35,535 nt of DNA from Sedimenticola sp. (lineage in GTDB: Bacteria > Pseudomonadota > Gammaproteobacteria > Chromatiales > Chromatiaceae). Location: the NCBI GenBank assembly GCA_026994195.1, contig JALWRH010000066.1, positions 1 through 35,535 on the forward strand. Direction: 5' to 3'. This document shows, piece after piece, positions 1-10,663 of this stretch; position 1 is the first letter of the stretch; every line of letters starts with the position of its first letter. Below the pieces are notes generated by a model, which was not told the origin of the DNA, ran no database searches, and was given only the letters and a program-made list of their open reading frames with translations. The position numbers and the translations under genes are program-made.

Positions 1-289
1 GGGCGGTATCGAGGATGAAGTGATCACCCTCTTCCAGAAGGACAGGGCCATCCTTGAAAGAACCGATGCGGATCTTGGGTCCCTGCAGATCCACCAGCAC
101 GCCCACCTGGCGGCCAGAAGCCCGGCAGCGGTTGCGAATGCGCTCGGCCCTTTCAGCATGCTCGGCATGGGAACCATGGGACAGGTTCAGACGAACGACA
201 TCCACACCAGCCGCTATGACTTCATCCAGAACCTTGAGATCATCGGTGGCGGGACCCAGTGTGGCGACAATTTTCGTGCGTCTTGGCAT
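1..289 (-). CDS. pyk: Pyruvate kinase, N-terminal part (cut by window edge)
   Basis: Pyruvate kinase makes pyruvate and ATP from phosphoenolpyruvate and ADP in the cytoplasm. Only the first 96 or so residues are in the window; the rest lies beyond base 1. The translation starts MPRRTKIVATLGPAT and continues through VVRLNLSHGS and VDLQGPKIRIG. These are the opening strand, the substrate-binding Arg-Asn-Ser stretch and the QGPKIR motif of the TIM-barrel A domain. ATG at 287-289 matches the usual family N-terminus, although no strong ribosome binding site precedes it. The gene follows pgk by 28 bases on the same strand and is probably the next cistron of the tkt-gap-pgk operon. Confidence 0.93.
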   Translation of the reverse strand, partial: MPRRTKIVATLGPATDDLKVLDEVIAAGVDVVRLNLSHGSHAEHAERAERIRNRCRASGRQVGVLVDLQGPKIRIGSFKDGPVLLEEGDHFILDTA

Positions 290-317
290 AGGTTTCTCGG
301 TTGTTCAGGCTGTTGGA

Positions 318-1499
318 TCAGGACTTGGCGCGTTCTTCGAGCATGGCAACGGCAGGCAGTTTCTTGCCTTCCAGGAATTCCAGGAAAGCGCCACCGCCAG
401 TGGAAATATAGGATATACGATCCGCGATGCCGTATTTGTCCACAGCAGCCAGGGTATCTCCGCCGCCGGCAATGGAAAATGCACTGGATTCGGCAATGGC
501 CAGCCCCAGGGTCTTGGTGCCTTCACCAAACTGATCGAATTCGAACACGCCTACGGGGCCGTTCCAGACGATGGTGCCAGCAGCCTTCATCATCTCGCCA
601 AAGCGCGCCGCGGTTTCGGGACCGATATCGAAGATCATGTCATCATCGTCCACATCGTCCACCTTCTTGACAGTGGCTTCAGCGCTTTCGGAAAACTCCT
701 TGCCCACGACCACATCGGTGGGAACGGGAATCTCCCCGCCCTTGGCCTTGGCGGCCTCCATGAGGCGCTTGGCTTCCTCCACCAGGTCCTCTTCATACAG
801 GGACTTCCCCACATTGTGGCCTGCTGCCGCAATAAAGGTATTGGCGATACCGCCCCCCGGGATGAGCTGATCCACAACCTTGGACAGGCTTTCCAGCACG
901 GTCAGTTTGGTGGATACTTTGGAGCCACCCACAATGGCCGCCATGGGGCGATCGGGGTTGTCCAGGGCCTTGCCCAGAGCTTCCAGTTCGCCGGCCAGAA
1001 GGGGACCGGCACAGGCCACGGGGGCAAATTTGCCCGCGCCATGGGTGGAGGCCTGGGCGCGGTGGGCGGTACCGAAGGCATCCATCACGTAGATGTCGCA
1101 CAGGGAAGCGTATTTCTTGGACAGTTCCTCGTCGTTGGCCTTCTCGCCCTTGTTGAAACGCACGTTCTCCAGCAGCACCACCTGGCCGTCGTCCAGCTCG
1201 GGGGCCTTTTCCAGATAGTCCTTCACCAGGGCCACTTCCTGACCCAGAGCCTCGGTGAGATAGTCCGCCACAGGCTTGAGGGAAAATTCTTCAGCAGGCT
1301 CCCCCTCTGTAGGCCGTCCCAGGTGAGACATGAGCATGACCTTGGCGCCGGCATCGATGCAGTGCTTGATGGTGGGCAGGGAGGCGCGAATACGTTTGTC
1401 GGAAGTCACCTTGCCATCCTTGACCGGCACGTTGAGATCCTGACGGATCAGCACGCGCTTTCCGGAAAGATCGAGATCGGTCATCTTGATAACAGACAT
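318..1499 (-). CDS. pgk: Phosphoglycerate kinase
   Basis: Cytoplasmic enzyme that reversibly transfers phosphate between 1,3-bisphosphoglycerate and ADP in glycolysis, gluconeogenesis and the Calvin cycle. The 393-residue protein has the normal bacterial length. Visible hallmarks are [10 protein letters not shown] near the N-terminus (substrate binding), the MSHLGRP motif, KVLDNP-type and GGSKVSTKL motifs in the middle, and the C-terminal nucleotide-binding segments WNGPVGVFE and [12 protein letters not shown] at 1499 has a good AGGAG ribosome binding site nine bases upstream. It lies between gap and pyk on the same strand; the 143-base gap to gap contains two hairpins that could set relative expression. 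Confidence 0.98.
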   Translation of the reverse strand: MSVIKMTDLDLSGKRVLIRQDLNVPVKDGKVTSDKRIRASLPTIKHCIDAGAKVMLMSHLGRPTEGEPAEEFSLKPVADYLTEALGQEVALVKDYLEKAPELDDGQVVLLENVRFNKGEKANDEELSKKYASLCDIYVMDAFGTAHRAQASTHGAGKFAPVACAGPLLAGELEALGKALDNPDRPMAAIVGGSKVSTKLTVLESLSKVVDQLIPGGGIANTFIAAAGHNVGKSLYEEDLVEEAKRLMEAAKAKGGEIPVPTDVVVGKEFSESAEATVKKVDDVDDDDMIFDIGPETAARFGEMMKAAGTIVWNGPVGVFEFDQFGEGTKTLGLAIAESSAFSIAGGGDTLAAVDKYGIADRISYISTGGGAFLEFLEGKKLPAVAMLEERAKS

Positions 1500-1560
1500 A
1501 ATGGTATCTCCTGCTGAAATATTGATACCTGAACGAATTCAGGGATGAAGTTCAAAACGG

Positions 1561-1585
1561 TTTGCAAAACCCGGGGTTTTGCAAA
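1561..1585. repeat. Perfect 12-bp inverted repeat between gap and pgk
   Basis: The arms TTTGCAAAACCC and GGGTTTTGCAAA are perfect complements around a single central G. A one-base centre suits a protein-binding palindrome better than an RNA hairpin, although longer-loop RNA foldings are possible. It lies 62 bases upstream of the pgk start. Function is not known from the sequence. Confidence 0.6.
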
Positions 1586-1610
1586 TCATTCTGTGCACTG
1601 CGAACGAGAA

Positions 1611-1632
1611 CAGGGCGGGAGATCCCGCCCTG
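1611..1632 (-). terminator. GC-rich hairpin after gap, possible weak terminator
   Basis: A perfect 10-bp stem (CAGGGCGGGA with TCCCGCCCTG) with a two-base centre begins ten bases after the gap stop codon. On the minus strand it is followed by TTCTCG, not a real U-tract. It may cause partial termination or protect the 3' end of gap mRNA rather than stop transcription fully. Confidence 0.5.
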
Positions 1633-1642
1633 CTCACTATGC

Positions 1643-4707
<3,065 letters not shown>

Positions 4708-4985
4708 AAGCCCCTCCCTATTTCAAGCTGATGAAAAACTCTGCCCCTCCACCGCGATATGGGTGGAAGGCCGGTTTCGAAGTTGCGGGGACATGGGCTG
4801 TGGCGTCCCCTTAAAAAATCCTATATTCAGTATCTAGAAAGCATAACCCCTGTGGCCAGCCGGCAACTACCGATGTTTTGAATATGCCCATAAACTGAAA
4901 TTTGGTTCCAATGCGCCTGGAATGAAAAAAATCAAATACCTTCATATCGTTAGGAGATTTCTTTCACATAGATGATGCATTGCAC

Positions 4986-5543
4986 TCATTCATCGATCCA
5001 TTTGATGGAACACCCCATGCTGGGAATCTGTTCTTCCGGTCCCTTTCCCGTCTCGGCCACCTGGCGCATGGCCTCGAACAGATCCCGGCGGGCATCCCCT
5101 GGCGCGGCTTCCTTGCGGCTGGCGTCCAGGCGCCCCCGGTACTGGAGCTCCAGATCAGCATTGTAGCCAAAGAAATCCGGCGTGCAGACCGCGCCATAGG
5201 CTTTCGCCACCTCCTGGGTCTGATCCAGCAGATAGGGAAAAGGGAAATCCTGTTGTTCCGCCACCCGCTTCATGTTCTCGAAAGAATCCTCTTCGTACTG
5301 GGTGGGATCATTGGACATTATGGCCACGGCATTGACGCCCAGGTCGCGCAGCTCCCGGGTATCCCGCACCAGGCGGTCCAGTATCGCCTTCACATAAGGG
5401 CAGTGGTTGCAGATGAACATGACCAGCAGGCCCTTCTCCCCTTTGCAATCGTTCAGGGTCCAGGTCTTCCCATCCACGCCAGGAAGGGAAAAATCGATGG
5501 CTGCTTTGCCAAAATCACAAACGGGAGTCTGCAGGGATACCAT
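4986..5543 (-). CDS. Thioredoxin-fold protein, AhpC/TSA-like (PRX-like)
   Basis: A predicted 185-residue cytoplasmic thioredoxin-fold protein. It carries CNHCPYVK with a CxxC pair at residues 45 and 48, preceded by FSLPGVDGKTWTLND, the usual AhpC/TSA opening. Downstream are AIMSNDPTQYEEDS and the cis-Pro-type segment YGAVCTPDFFGY. This set marks the peroxiredoxin-like thioredoxin family found widely in bacteria; substrate and partner are not known. The frame stays open upstream to 5660, but that extension would overlap the metK promoter and riboswitch and looks non-coding, so ATG at 5543 is preferred. No clear ribosome binding site is visible. The gene diverges from metK. Confidence 0.85.
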   Translation of the reverse strand: MVSLQTPVCDFGKAAIDFSLPGVDGKTWTLNDCKGEKGLLVMFICNHCPYVKAILDRLVRDTRELRDLGVNAVAIMSNDPTQYEEDSFENMKRVAEQQDFPFPYLLDQTQEVAKAYGAVCTPDFFGYNADLELQYRGRLDASRKEAAPGDARRDLFEAMRQVAETGKGPEEQIPSMGCSIKWIDE

Positions 5544-5616
5544 AATGGGCGAATGCCGGTTACCAGTTGTTTCTGAATAGCCGCCTAGTTTAGCAAGGGA
5601 TAAGGATAATAAAAAG

Positions 5617-5644
5617 TTGACAATTCTCCACCCATTGCCATAAT
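5617..5644 (+). promoter_or_regulatory. Sigma70 promoter of metK
   Basis: A perfect -35 TTGACA (5617-5622) and a -10 CATAAT (5639-5644, five of six consensus) are separated by 16 bases. Transcription should start near 5651, immediately before the SAM-II-like aptamer. This gives a leader of about 150 bases. Confidence 0.8.
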
Positions 5645-5652
5645 GATCCGAC

Positions 5653-5703
5653 AGCGCCAATTTGACTCAGATTGCGGGCGCTATATCAAGTACAGCTAAA
5701 GCG
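5653..5703 (+). promoter_or_regulatory. SAM-II (SAM_alpha) riboswitch candidate in the metK leader
   Basis: The leader follows the SAM-II consensus in order. It has a perfect 6-bp P1 stem (AGCGCC 5653-5658 with GGCGCT 5677-5682), the AATTTGAC loop matching the AUUUAAC-type loop, ATTGC just before the P1 3' strand, and a 3' tail TATATCAAGTACAGCTAAA. The tail resembles the GAUAAAUGUAGCUAAA pseudoknot strand of known SAM-II RNAs, recalled from memory. SAM-II RNAs bind S-adenosylmethionine, the product of the downstream gene. The aptamer starts at the predicted first transcribed base and is followed by an intrinsic terminator, so it probably attenuates transcription when SAM is high. A covariance-model search was not possible here. 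Confidence 0.8.
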
Positions 5704-5723
5704 AGCTTCCGGAAATTCCTAGG

Positions 5724-5756
5724 ATCCCGTCTTTGCTGTGCAAGACGGGATTTTTT
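5724..5756 (+). terminator. Intrinsic terminator (attenuator) in the metK leader
   Basis: A perfect 10-bp stem (ATCCCGTCTT 5724-5733 with AAGACGGGAT 5742-5751) has an 8-base loop and runs into six T residues (5751-5756). It lies between the metK promoter and its start codon, and downstream of the riboswitch-like fold. It is therefore a premature terminator of the metK transcript rather than the end of another gene; the neighbouring upstream gene points the other way. Confidence 0.9.
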
Positions 5757-5802
5757 ATGCGCCACATGCCAGAAAGGCACACCGACGCATGGGACAAAAC
5801 TT

Positions 5803-6981
5803 ATGAACAACTATACCTTCACTTCCGAATCCGTGTCCGAAGGTCATCCGGACAAGGTCGCCGACCAGATCTCCGATGCAGTTCTGGACGCCATCATCGA
5901 GCAGGATGACAACCCCCAGCATGCGCGGGTGGCTTGCGAAACCCTGGTAAAAACCGGCGCCGTCATCGTTGCCGGTGAGATCACCACCAATGCCTGGGTG
6001 GATCTGGATGAGCTGGTGCGCAAAGTGATCTGCGATATCGGTTATACAAGTTCAGATGTGGGTTTCGATGGCAGCACCTGCGCCGTCATGTCCCTCATCG
6101 GCAAGCAATCCGGCGACATCGCCATGGGCGTGGACCGCAACAATCCCGAAGAACAGGGCGCCGGCGACCAGGGAATGATGTTTGGCTACGCCACCAACGA
6201 AACCGATGTCCTCATGCCTGCCCCCATCACTTACGCCCACCGGCTGGTGCAGCGCCAGGCGGAAATGCGCAAGAACAAGGTGCTTCCCTGGTTGCGCCCT
6301 GACGCCAAGAGCCAGGTGAGCCTGCATTACCAGGACGGAAAGGTCAGCGGCGTGGATGCCGTGGTGCTTTCCACCCAGCATGACGACGATATCAGCCTGG
6401 AAGACCTTCAGGAAGCCGTGATGGAAAATATCATCAAGCCCGTGCTGCCCGAGGAATGGCTGAAGGAAGGCCCCCGCATTCATATCAATCCCACAGGGAA
6501 ATTCGTCATCGGCGGCCCTGTTGGCGATTGCGGGCTGACGGGGCGCAAGATCATCGTGGACACCTACGGGGGGGCCGCGCGTCACGGTGGCGGCGCCTTC
6601 TCTGGCAAGGATCCTTCCAAAGTGGACCGTTCCGCCGCCTATGCGGGACGTTATGTGGCCAAAAACATCGTGGCCGCCGGTCTCGCGGATCGCTGTGAGA
6701 TTCAGGTATCCTATGCCATCGGCGTGGCGGAACCGACGTCCGTGTATATCGAGACCTTCGGCACCGGCAAGATTGCCGACGAGAAGATCGTGGAACTGGT
6801 GAAACGGCATTTCGACCTGCGCCCCTGGGGCATCCAGCAGATGCTGGATCTGGTGCGCCCCATCTACCGCCAGACGGCGGCCTACGGGCATTTCGGTAGA
6901 GAATACGATGAGGCTACCGGAGCTTTCAGCTGGGAACGCACGAACAAGGCCGAGGCACTCAAAGAGGATGCCGGACTGTAA
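5803..6981 (+). CDS. metK: S-adenosylmethionine synthetase
   Basis: Makes S-adenosylmethionine from methionine and ATP, with release of phosphate and pyrophosphate, in the cytoplasm. The 392-residue protein begins [22 protein letters not shown], with the GHPDK substrate motif. It also has [12 protein letters not shown] (hexapeptide ATP motif), [19 protein letters not shown] and the glycine-rich [16 protein letters not shown] phosphate-binding loop. The open frame continues upstream through the terminator, but the family N-terminus and the leader architecture fix the start at ATG 5803, with GGGA about eight bases upstream. Expression is probably controlled by the SAM-II-like leader. ahcY and metF follow on the same strand. 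Confidence 0.98.
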   Translation: MNNYTFTSESVSEGHPDKVADQISDAVLDAIIEQDDNPQHARVACETLVKTGAVIVAGEITTNAWVDLDELVRKVICDIGYTSSDVGFDGSTCAVMSLIGKQSGDIAMGVDRNNPEEQGAGDQGMMFGYATNETDVLMPAPITYAHRLVQRQAEMRKNKVLPWLRPDAKSQVSLHYQDGKVSGVDAVVLSTQHDDDISLEDLQEAVMENIIKPVLPEEWLKEGPRIHINPTGKFVIGGPVGDCGLTGRKIIVDTYGGAARHGGGAFSGKDPSKVDRSAAYAGRYVAKNIVAAGLADRCEIQVSYAIGVAEPTSVYIETFGTGKIADEKIVELVKRHFDLRPWGIQQMLDLVRPIYRQTAAYGHFGREYDEATGAFSWERTNKAEALKEDAGL

Positions 6982-6989
6982 GCTTCACG

Positions 6990-7059
6990 CGTAGGTCGGG
7001 CTGAAACCCGACACAACAACCACCGCCAAGGGTATTGTCGGGCTGAAGCCCGACCTACG
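6990..7059. repeat. REP-like palindromic repeat pair (BIME-like)
   Basis: Two copies of a GTCGGGCTGAAGCCCGAC-type palindrome lie head to head: 6990-7012 (with one arm change, GAAACCCGAC) and 7037-7059. Together they form a larger inverted repeat whose ends read CGTAGGTCGGG and CCCGACCTACG. This motif is recalled as a common extragenic palindrome in proteobacterial genomes, often linked to RAYT transposases. It lies between the metK stop and the ahcY riboswitch and could affect mRNA stability or readthrough from metK. Confidence 0.8.
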
Positions 7060-7071
7060 GCACTCACCTGC

Positions 7072-7140
7072 GCCGAGGAGCGCTGCGACCCCGTCCGGGG
7101 CCAGGCTCGGCACAGGCCAAGTAACACAACGGCGCTCATC
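7072..7140 (+). promoter_or_regulatory. SAH riboswitch upstream of ahcY
   Basis: The sequence matches the S-adenosylhomocysteine riboswitch. P1 is GCCGAG (7072-7077) with CTCGGC (7106-7111). An internal CCCC-GTCC-GGGG hairpin spans 7089-7100. The pseudoknot strands GAGCGC (7078-7083) and GCGCTC (7132-7137) are perfect complements. The conserved GGAGCGCTGCGACC and GGCCAGGCTCGG blocks are present. In known cases SAH binding turns expression on, so that AhcY removes the toxic product. The aptamer ends 14 bases before the ahcY ribosome binding site (CGAGG, 7154-7158), which fits control of translation or of a nearby structure. Confidence 0.93.
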
Positions 7141-7165
7141 ATTTGACATAGAACGAGGTTGAATC

Positions 7166-8563
7166 ATGAGCCAATCAGATTACAAAGTAGCAGACCTTTC
7201 CCTGGCCGACTGGGGCCGCAAGGAAATCGCCATCGCCGAAACCGAGATGCCGGGCCTCATGGCCCTGCGCGCCAAATACGGGGAGAGCAAACCCCTGAAG
7301 GGCGCACGCATCGCTGGCTCCCTGCACATGACCATACAGACAGCGGTTCTCATCGAAACCCTGACCGCCCTGGGCGCGGAGGTGCGCTGGGCATCCTGCA
7401 ACATCTACTCCACCCAGGATCACGCTGCAGCGGCCATTGCCGACGAAGGCATTCCCGTGTTTGCCTACAAGGGCGAAACGCTCACCGAATACTGGGACTA
7501 CACCCACCGCATCATGGAATGGGCCGATGGCGGCACCCCCAACATGATCCTGGATGACGGTGGCGACGCCACCCTGCTCATCAACCTGGGCAGCAAAGCG
7601 GAGAAGGATTTGTCCGTACTGGACAATCCCAGCAGTGAAGAAGAGGAAGTCCTGTACGCCGCCATCCGCAAGCGCGTGGGCGAGCAGCCCGGCTGGTATT
7701 CCAACATTCTCAAGAACATCAAGGGCGTCACCGAAGAAACCACTACCGGGGTGCACCGCCTGTACCAGATGGCGGAGAAAAACGATCTGCCCTTCCCCGC
7801 CTTCAACGTCAACGACTCGGTCACCAAGTCCAAGTTCGACAACCTGTACGGCTGCCGTGAATCCCTGGTGGACGGCATCAAGCGCGCCACGGACGTCATG
7901 GTGGCGGGCAAGATCGCCGTGGTGCTGGGCTATGGCGACGTAGGCAAGGGCTGCGCCCAGTCCCTGCGCGGCCTGGGCGCTACCGTGTGGATCACCGAAA
8001 TCGATCCCATCTGCGCCCTGCAGGCCGCCATGGAAGGTTACCGGGTGGTAACCATGGATGAAGCCGCCAGCCAGGCGGATATCTTCGTCACGGCCACGGG
8101 CAATTATCACGTCATCAATCACGACCACATGGCCGCCATGAAAGACCAGGCCATCGTCTGCAACATCGGCCACTTCGACAATGAGATAGATGTGGCCAGT
8201 CTGGAGCAGTACCAGTGGGAGGAAATCAAACCCCAGGTGGATCACATCATCTTCCCGGATGGCAAGCGCATCATTCTCCTGGCCCAGGGCCGCCTGGTAA
8301 ACCTGGGCTGCGCCACCGGTCATCCCAGCTTCGTCATGTCCAACTCTTTTACCAACCAGGTACTGGCCCAGATGGAGTTGTTCAATCAGACTGGCGAATA
8401 CAAGAACGAGGTGTACATCCTGCCAAAGAAACTGGATGAAGAAGTGGCGCGCCTGCATATCGACAAGATTGGCGTAAAACTCACCACCCTGACCCAGGAG
8501 CAGGCCGACTACATCGGTGTGCCTGCAGAAGGTCCCTACAAGCCCGATCACTACCGCTACTGA
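7166..8563 (+). CDS. ahcY: Adenosylhomocysteinase (SAH hydrolase)
   Basis: Reversibly hydrolyses S-adenosylhomocysteine to homocysteine and adenosine in the cytoplasm, relieving product inhibition of methyltransferases. The 465-residue protein fits the NAD-binding family. It shows [16 protein letters not shown] near the N-terminus, the substrate segment [17 protein letters not shown], the Rossmann motif [25 protein letters not shown] and the conserved C-terminus KPDHYRY. ATG at 7166 has a CGAGG ribosome binding site seven bases upstream. It is probably controlled by the SAH riboswitch directly upstream, and metF follows after 36 bases. Confidence 0.98.
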   Translation: MSQSDYKVADLSLADWGRKEIAIAETEMPGLMALRAKYGESKPLKGARIAGSLHMTIQTAVLIETLTALGAEVRWASCNIYSTQDHAAAAIADEGIPVFAYKGETLTEYWDYTHRIMEWADGGTPNMILDDGGDATLLINLGSKAEKDLSVLDNPSSEEEEVLYAAIRKRVGEQPGWYSNILKNIKGVTEETTTGVHRLYQMAEKNDLPFPAFNVNDSVTKSKFDNLYGCRESLVDGIKRATDVMVAGKIAVVLGYGDVGKGCAQSLRGLGATVWITEIDPICALQAAMEGYRVVTMDEAASQADIFVTATGNYHVINHDHMAAMKDQAIVCNIGHFDNEIDVASLEQYQWEEIKPQVDHIIFPDGKRIILLAQGRLVNLGCATGHPSFVMSNSFTNQVLAQMELFNQTGEYKNEVYILPKKLDEEVARLHIDKIGVKLTTLTQEQADYIGVPAEGPYKPDHYRY

Positions 8564-8570
8564 AGGAACA

Positions 8571-8592
8571 GGCTGCCGGGACACCGGCAGCC
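8571..8592 (+). promoter_or_regulatory. Hairpin in the metF translation-initiation region
   Basis: A perfect 9-bp stem (GGCTGCCGG 8571-8579 with CCGGCAGCC 8584-8592) closes a GACA tetraloop and ends seven bases before the metF ATG. There is no U-tract, so it is not a terminator. No Shine-Dalgarno sequence lies between the hairpin and the start; the only purine-rich stretch (GAAGGAA) is before the stem. The hairpin probably limits or tunes metF translation. Confidence 0.6.
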
Positions 8593-8599
8593 TCATACC

Positions 8600-9463
8600 A
8601 TGCAAAACCCAGACAAGCACACATCCATCAGCTTTGAGCTGTTCCCGCCCAAGACCGACAAGGGCATGGACAAGCTCAAGGCAACCGTCACCAGGCTCAA
8701 CGAGCTTCAACCCGAGTACTTCAGCGTCACCTATGGCGCCGGCGGCTCTACCCAGGAACGCACCTTCGCCACGGTGGACTGGCTGCGGGAACAGGGAATC
8801 GCCACAGCCCCTCACCTGTCCTGCATCGGCGCAGACAAGGATGAGATACAGGAGATATTGGAACGCTACCGTAAGCAGGGCGTGAATCGCATCGTGGCCC
8901 TGCGCGGCGACCTGCCCTCCGGCTCAGGGCTGGGCGGACTGGGCGAACTCAACTATGCCAATGAACTGGTGAGTTTCATCCGGGAAAGGTTTGCGGATCA
9001 CTTCCATATCGAGGTGGCGGCCTATCCGGAATTCCACCCTCAGGCAGAGAATGCCCGGGTGGACCTGGACAATTTTGCGCGCAAGGTACGCAGCGGCGCC
9101 CATGGCGCTATTACCCAGTATTTCTACAATCCAGATGCCTACTGGCGTTTTCTTGACGACTGCCAGGCCCGGGGCATAGAGATCCCGGTCATTCCCGGCA
9201 TCATGCCCATCACCAATTATCATTCCCTGGCCCGGTTCTCCGATGCCTGCGGCGCTGAAATTCCCCGATGGATACGCAAACGCCTGGAAGCCTGGGGAGA
9301 TGATCTCGATGCCATACGGGATTTTGGTACGGAAGTGGTGAGCCAGCTGTGCCGCAATCTTCTGGATGGCGGCGCCCCCGGGCTGCATTTCTATACCATG
9401 AACCAGTCCGGCTCCGTCATAAACATCTGCAACAACCTTGGCATTCGTGCGCCGGCCCCGTAA
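8600..9463 (+). CDS. metF: Methylenetetrahydrofolate reductase
   Basis: FAD-dependent cytoplasmic enzyme reducing 5,10-methylenetetrahydrofolate to 5-methyltetrahydrofolate, the methyl donor for methionine synthesis. The 287-residue TIM-barrel protein has the family length. It shows ISFELFPPKTDKG at the start, VTYGAGGSTQERT, RIVALRGDLP, the EFHPQAENARVDLDNFARKVRSGA region and ITQYFYNP. ATG at 8600 matches the family N-terminus. The gene lies 36 bases behind ahcY, so the two are probably cotranscribed, and its 3' end overlaps rsmE by 17 bases. Together with metK and ahcY it completes most of the methyl cycle; methionine synthase is not in the window. Confidence 0.97.
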   Translation: MQNPDKHTSISFELFPPKTDKGMDKLKATVTRLNELQPEYFSVTYGAGGSTQERTFATVDWLREQGIATAPHLSCIGADKDEIQEILERYRKQGVNRIVALRGDLPSGSGLGGLGELNYANELVSFIRERFADHFHIEVAAYPEFHPQAENARVDLDNFARKVRSGAHGAITQYFYNPDAYWRFLDDCQARGIEIPVIPGIMPITNYHSLARFSDACGAEIPRWIRKRLEAWGDDLDAIRDFGTEVVSQLCRNLLDGGAPGLHFYTMNQSGSVINICNNLGIRAPAP

Positions 9464-10178
9464 CTATCTTTCCCAGGACTTGAGCACCGGCAGCAGCATC
9501 GAACTGCCGGCCACGGTGGTTCGTCATCTGGTGCAGGTATTGCGTATGCAGGCGGGCCAGGAAATCGTACTGTTCAATGGTGATGACGGTATCGACTACC
9601 AGGCCGTACTCACAGAGGTAAGCAAACGTCGGGCACATGCCCGGATTCTCTCAGCCGGGAACCCCGAACCACAGCCCAAACTGCAAATCCATCTCGCCCA
9701 GGGCATCTCCCGGGGAGAACGCATGGATCTGGCTCTGCAAAAAGCCGTGGAACTGGGGGCTGTCTCCATCACTCCCCTGACGACTGAACGCACCCAGCAG
9801 AAACTGACGTCTGAACGCCTGGAAAAACGCATGCAGCACTGGCAGAAAATCATCATCAGCGCCTGCGAGCAGTCAGGACGGCGGCGCCTGCCGCTCTTGC
9901 ACCCGCCCCAAACAGTTGCCAACTGGTTGAAAAATGCGCCAAAGACTACGCTGTTCCTCGATCCCATGGCGCAGCATTGTCTCAAAGAGATCCCCCCTCC
10001 CGGTCAGGAACTGGGGTTGCTCATCGGTCCTGAAGGCGGTTTCAGTGACCAGGAAACAGCGCTGGCGGGAAAGTCAGGCTGCACAGGGATTCGTCTGGGC
10101 CCCCGGGTGCTGCGCACGGAAACAGCGCCCCTGGCAGCCATTGCCGCCATTCAGGCTTTGTGGGGAGATTTCTGCTAA
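9447..10178 (+). CDS. rsmE: 16S rRNA (uracil-1498-N3)-methyltransferase
   Basis: SPOUT-family methyltransferase that uses SAM to methylate N3 of U1498 of 16S rRNA. From GTG at 9447 the protein is 243 residues, starting MRRPRNYL like other RsmE proteins. The N-terminal PUA-like part includes PATVVRHLVQVLRMQAG. The C-terminal SPOUT knot shows KAVELGAVSITPLTTERTQ, SACEQSGRRRLP, LLIGPEGGFSDQE and LGPRVLRTETAPLAAIAAIQ. A TTG nine bases earlier would add three residues; neither start has a clear ribosome binding site. Overlap with metF suggests translational coupling. The gene converges on chpC with eight bases between stops. Confidence 0.94.
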   Translation: MRRPRNYLSQDLSTGSSIELPATVVRHLVQVLRMQAGQEIVLFNGDDGIDYQAVLTEVSKRRAHARILSAGNPEPQPKLQIHLAQGISRGERMDLALQKAVELGAVSITPLTTERTQQKLTSERLEKRMQHWQKIIISACEQSGRRRLPLLHPPQTVANWLKNAPKTTLFLDPMAQHCLKEIPPPGQELGLLIGPEGGFSDQETALAGKSGCTGIRLGPRVLRTETAPLAAIAAIQALWGDFC

Positions 10179-10186
10179 CTACCGAT

Positions 10187-10663
10187 TCAGAGGTCGGCGA
10201 CAAGTTCACCAAGACGATCCAGATCAGGAACCAGCGCTTCAGTTTCCTGTACTTTCACCTTGTGGGACACCGGCCAGTCACCGGGCCAGGCTTCATCTTC
10301 CACGGCAGCCAGGTTCTCTTCGTTGAGCTTGACCATCCGGGGCATACCCGTAGCCTCGATACCCACGAAAGGCGCCTTGAGACGATCCGAGAACACGTGC
10401 ACCACGATAATACGTTTGCGCCCCCGGCTCCGGGTCTCTTCCCGCGCAACACCCAGCAGGCGCTCCATGGAAATCAGGGGCAGGGTAAGATTGCGCCAGG
10501 AGAAACTGCCCAGCAGCCAGCCAGCTTCCGTATCCGACGCGACAATCTCCCGGTATCCGAGAATCTCGATGACGGTGGAAACCGGCAGCAGCAACGGGAT
10601 CTGCCGCTGGGGAATGAGCAGGCCCTGAAGATCCTCATCCTTATGCAGCGGTACACTAGGCAT
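10187..10663 (-). CDS. chpC: ChpC-type CheW-like adaptor
   Basis: A 158-residue single CheW-like domain protein that would link receptors to the ChpA kinase. Features are IPLLLPVSTVIEIL, WLLGSFSWRNLTLPLISMERLLG (the GxxxWRxxxLPLI pattern of CheW proteins) and KRIIVVHVFSDRLKAPFVGI. It is last in the Chp operon, and its ATG at 10663 overlaps the chpA stop by eight bases, so translation is probably coupled. Position after chpA matches chpC of Pseudomonas, but the ChpA-adjacent methylesterase chpB is absent. The assignment rests on domain type and synteny. Confidence 0.85.
   Translation of the reverse strand: MPSVPLHKDEDLQGLLIPQRQIPLLLPVSTVIEILGYREIVASDTEAGWLLGSFSWRNLTLPLISMERLLGVAREETRSRGRKRIIVVHVFSDRLKAPFVGIEATGMPRMVKLNEENLAAVEDEAWPGDWPVSHKVKVQETEALVPDLDRLGELVADL

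Noticed and set aside
5544-5660. Upstream extension of the thioredoxin-fold protein
   Set aside because: It would cover the metK promoter and the first bases of the aptamer, and the added residues do not look like a signal peptide or domain.
7175-8815. A 546-codon open frame on the minus strand opposite ahcY
   Set aside because: The composition is that of an antisense shadow of a GC-rich gene; no motif or family is visible.
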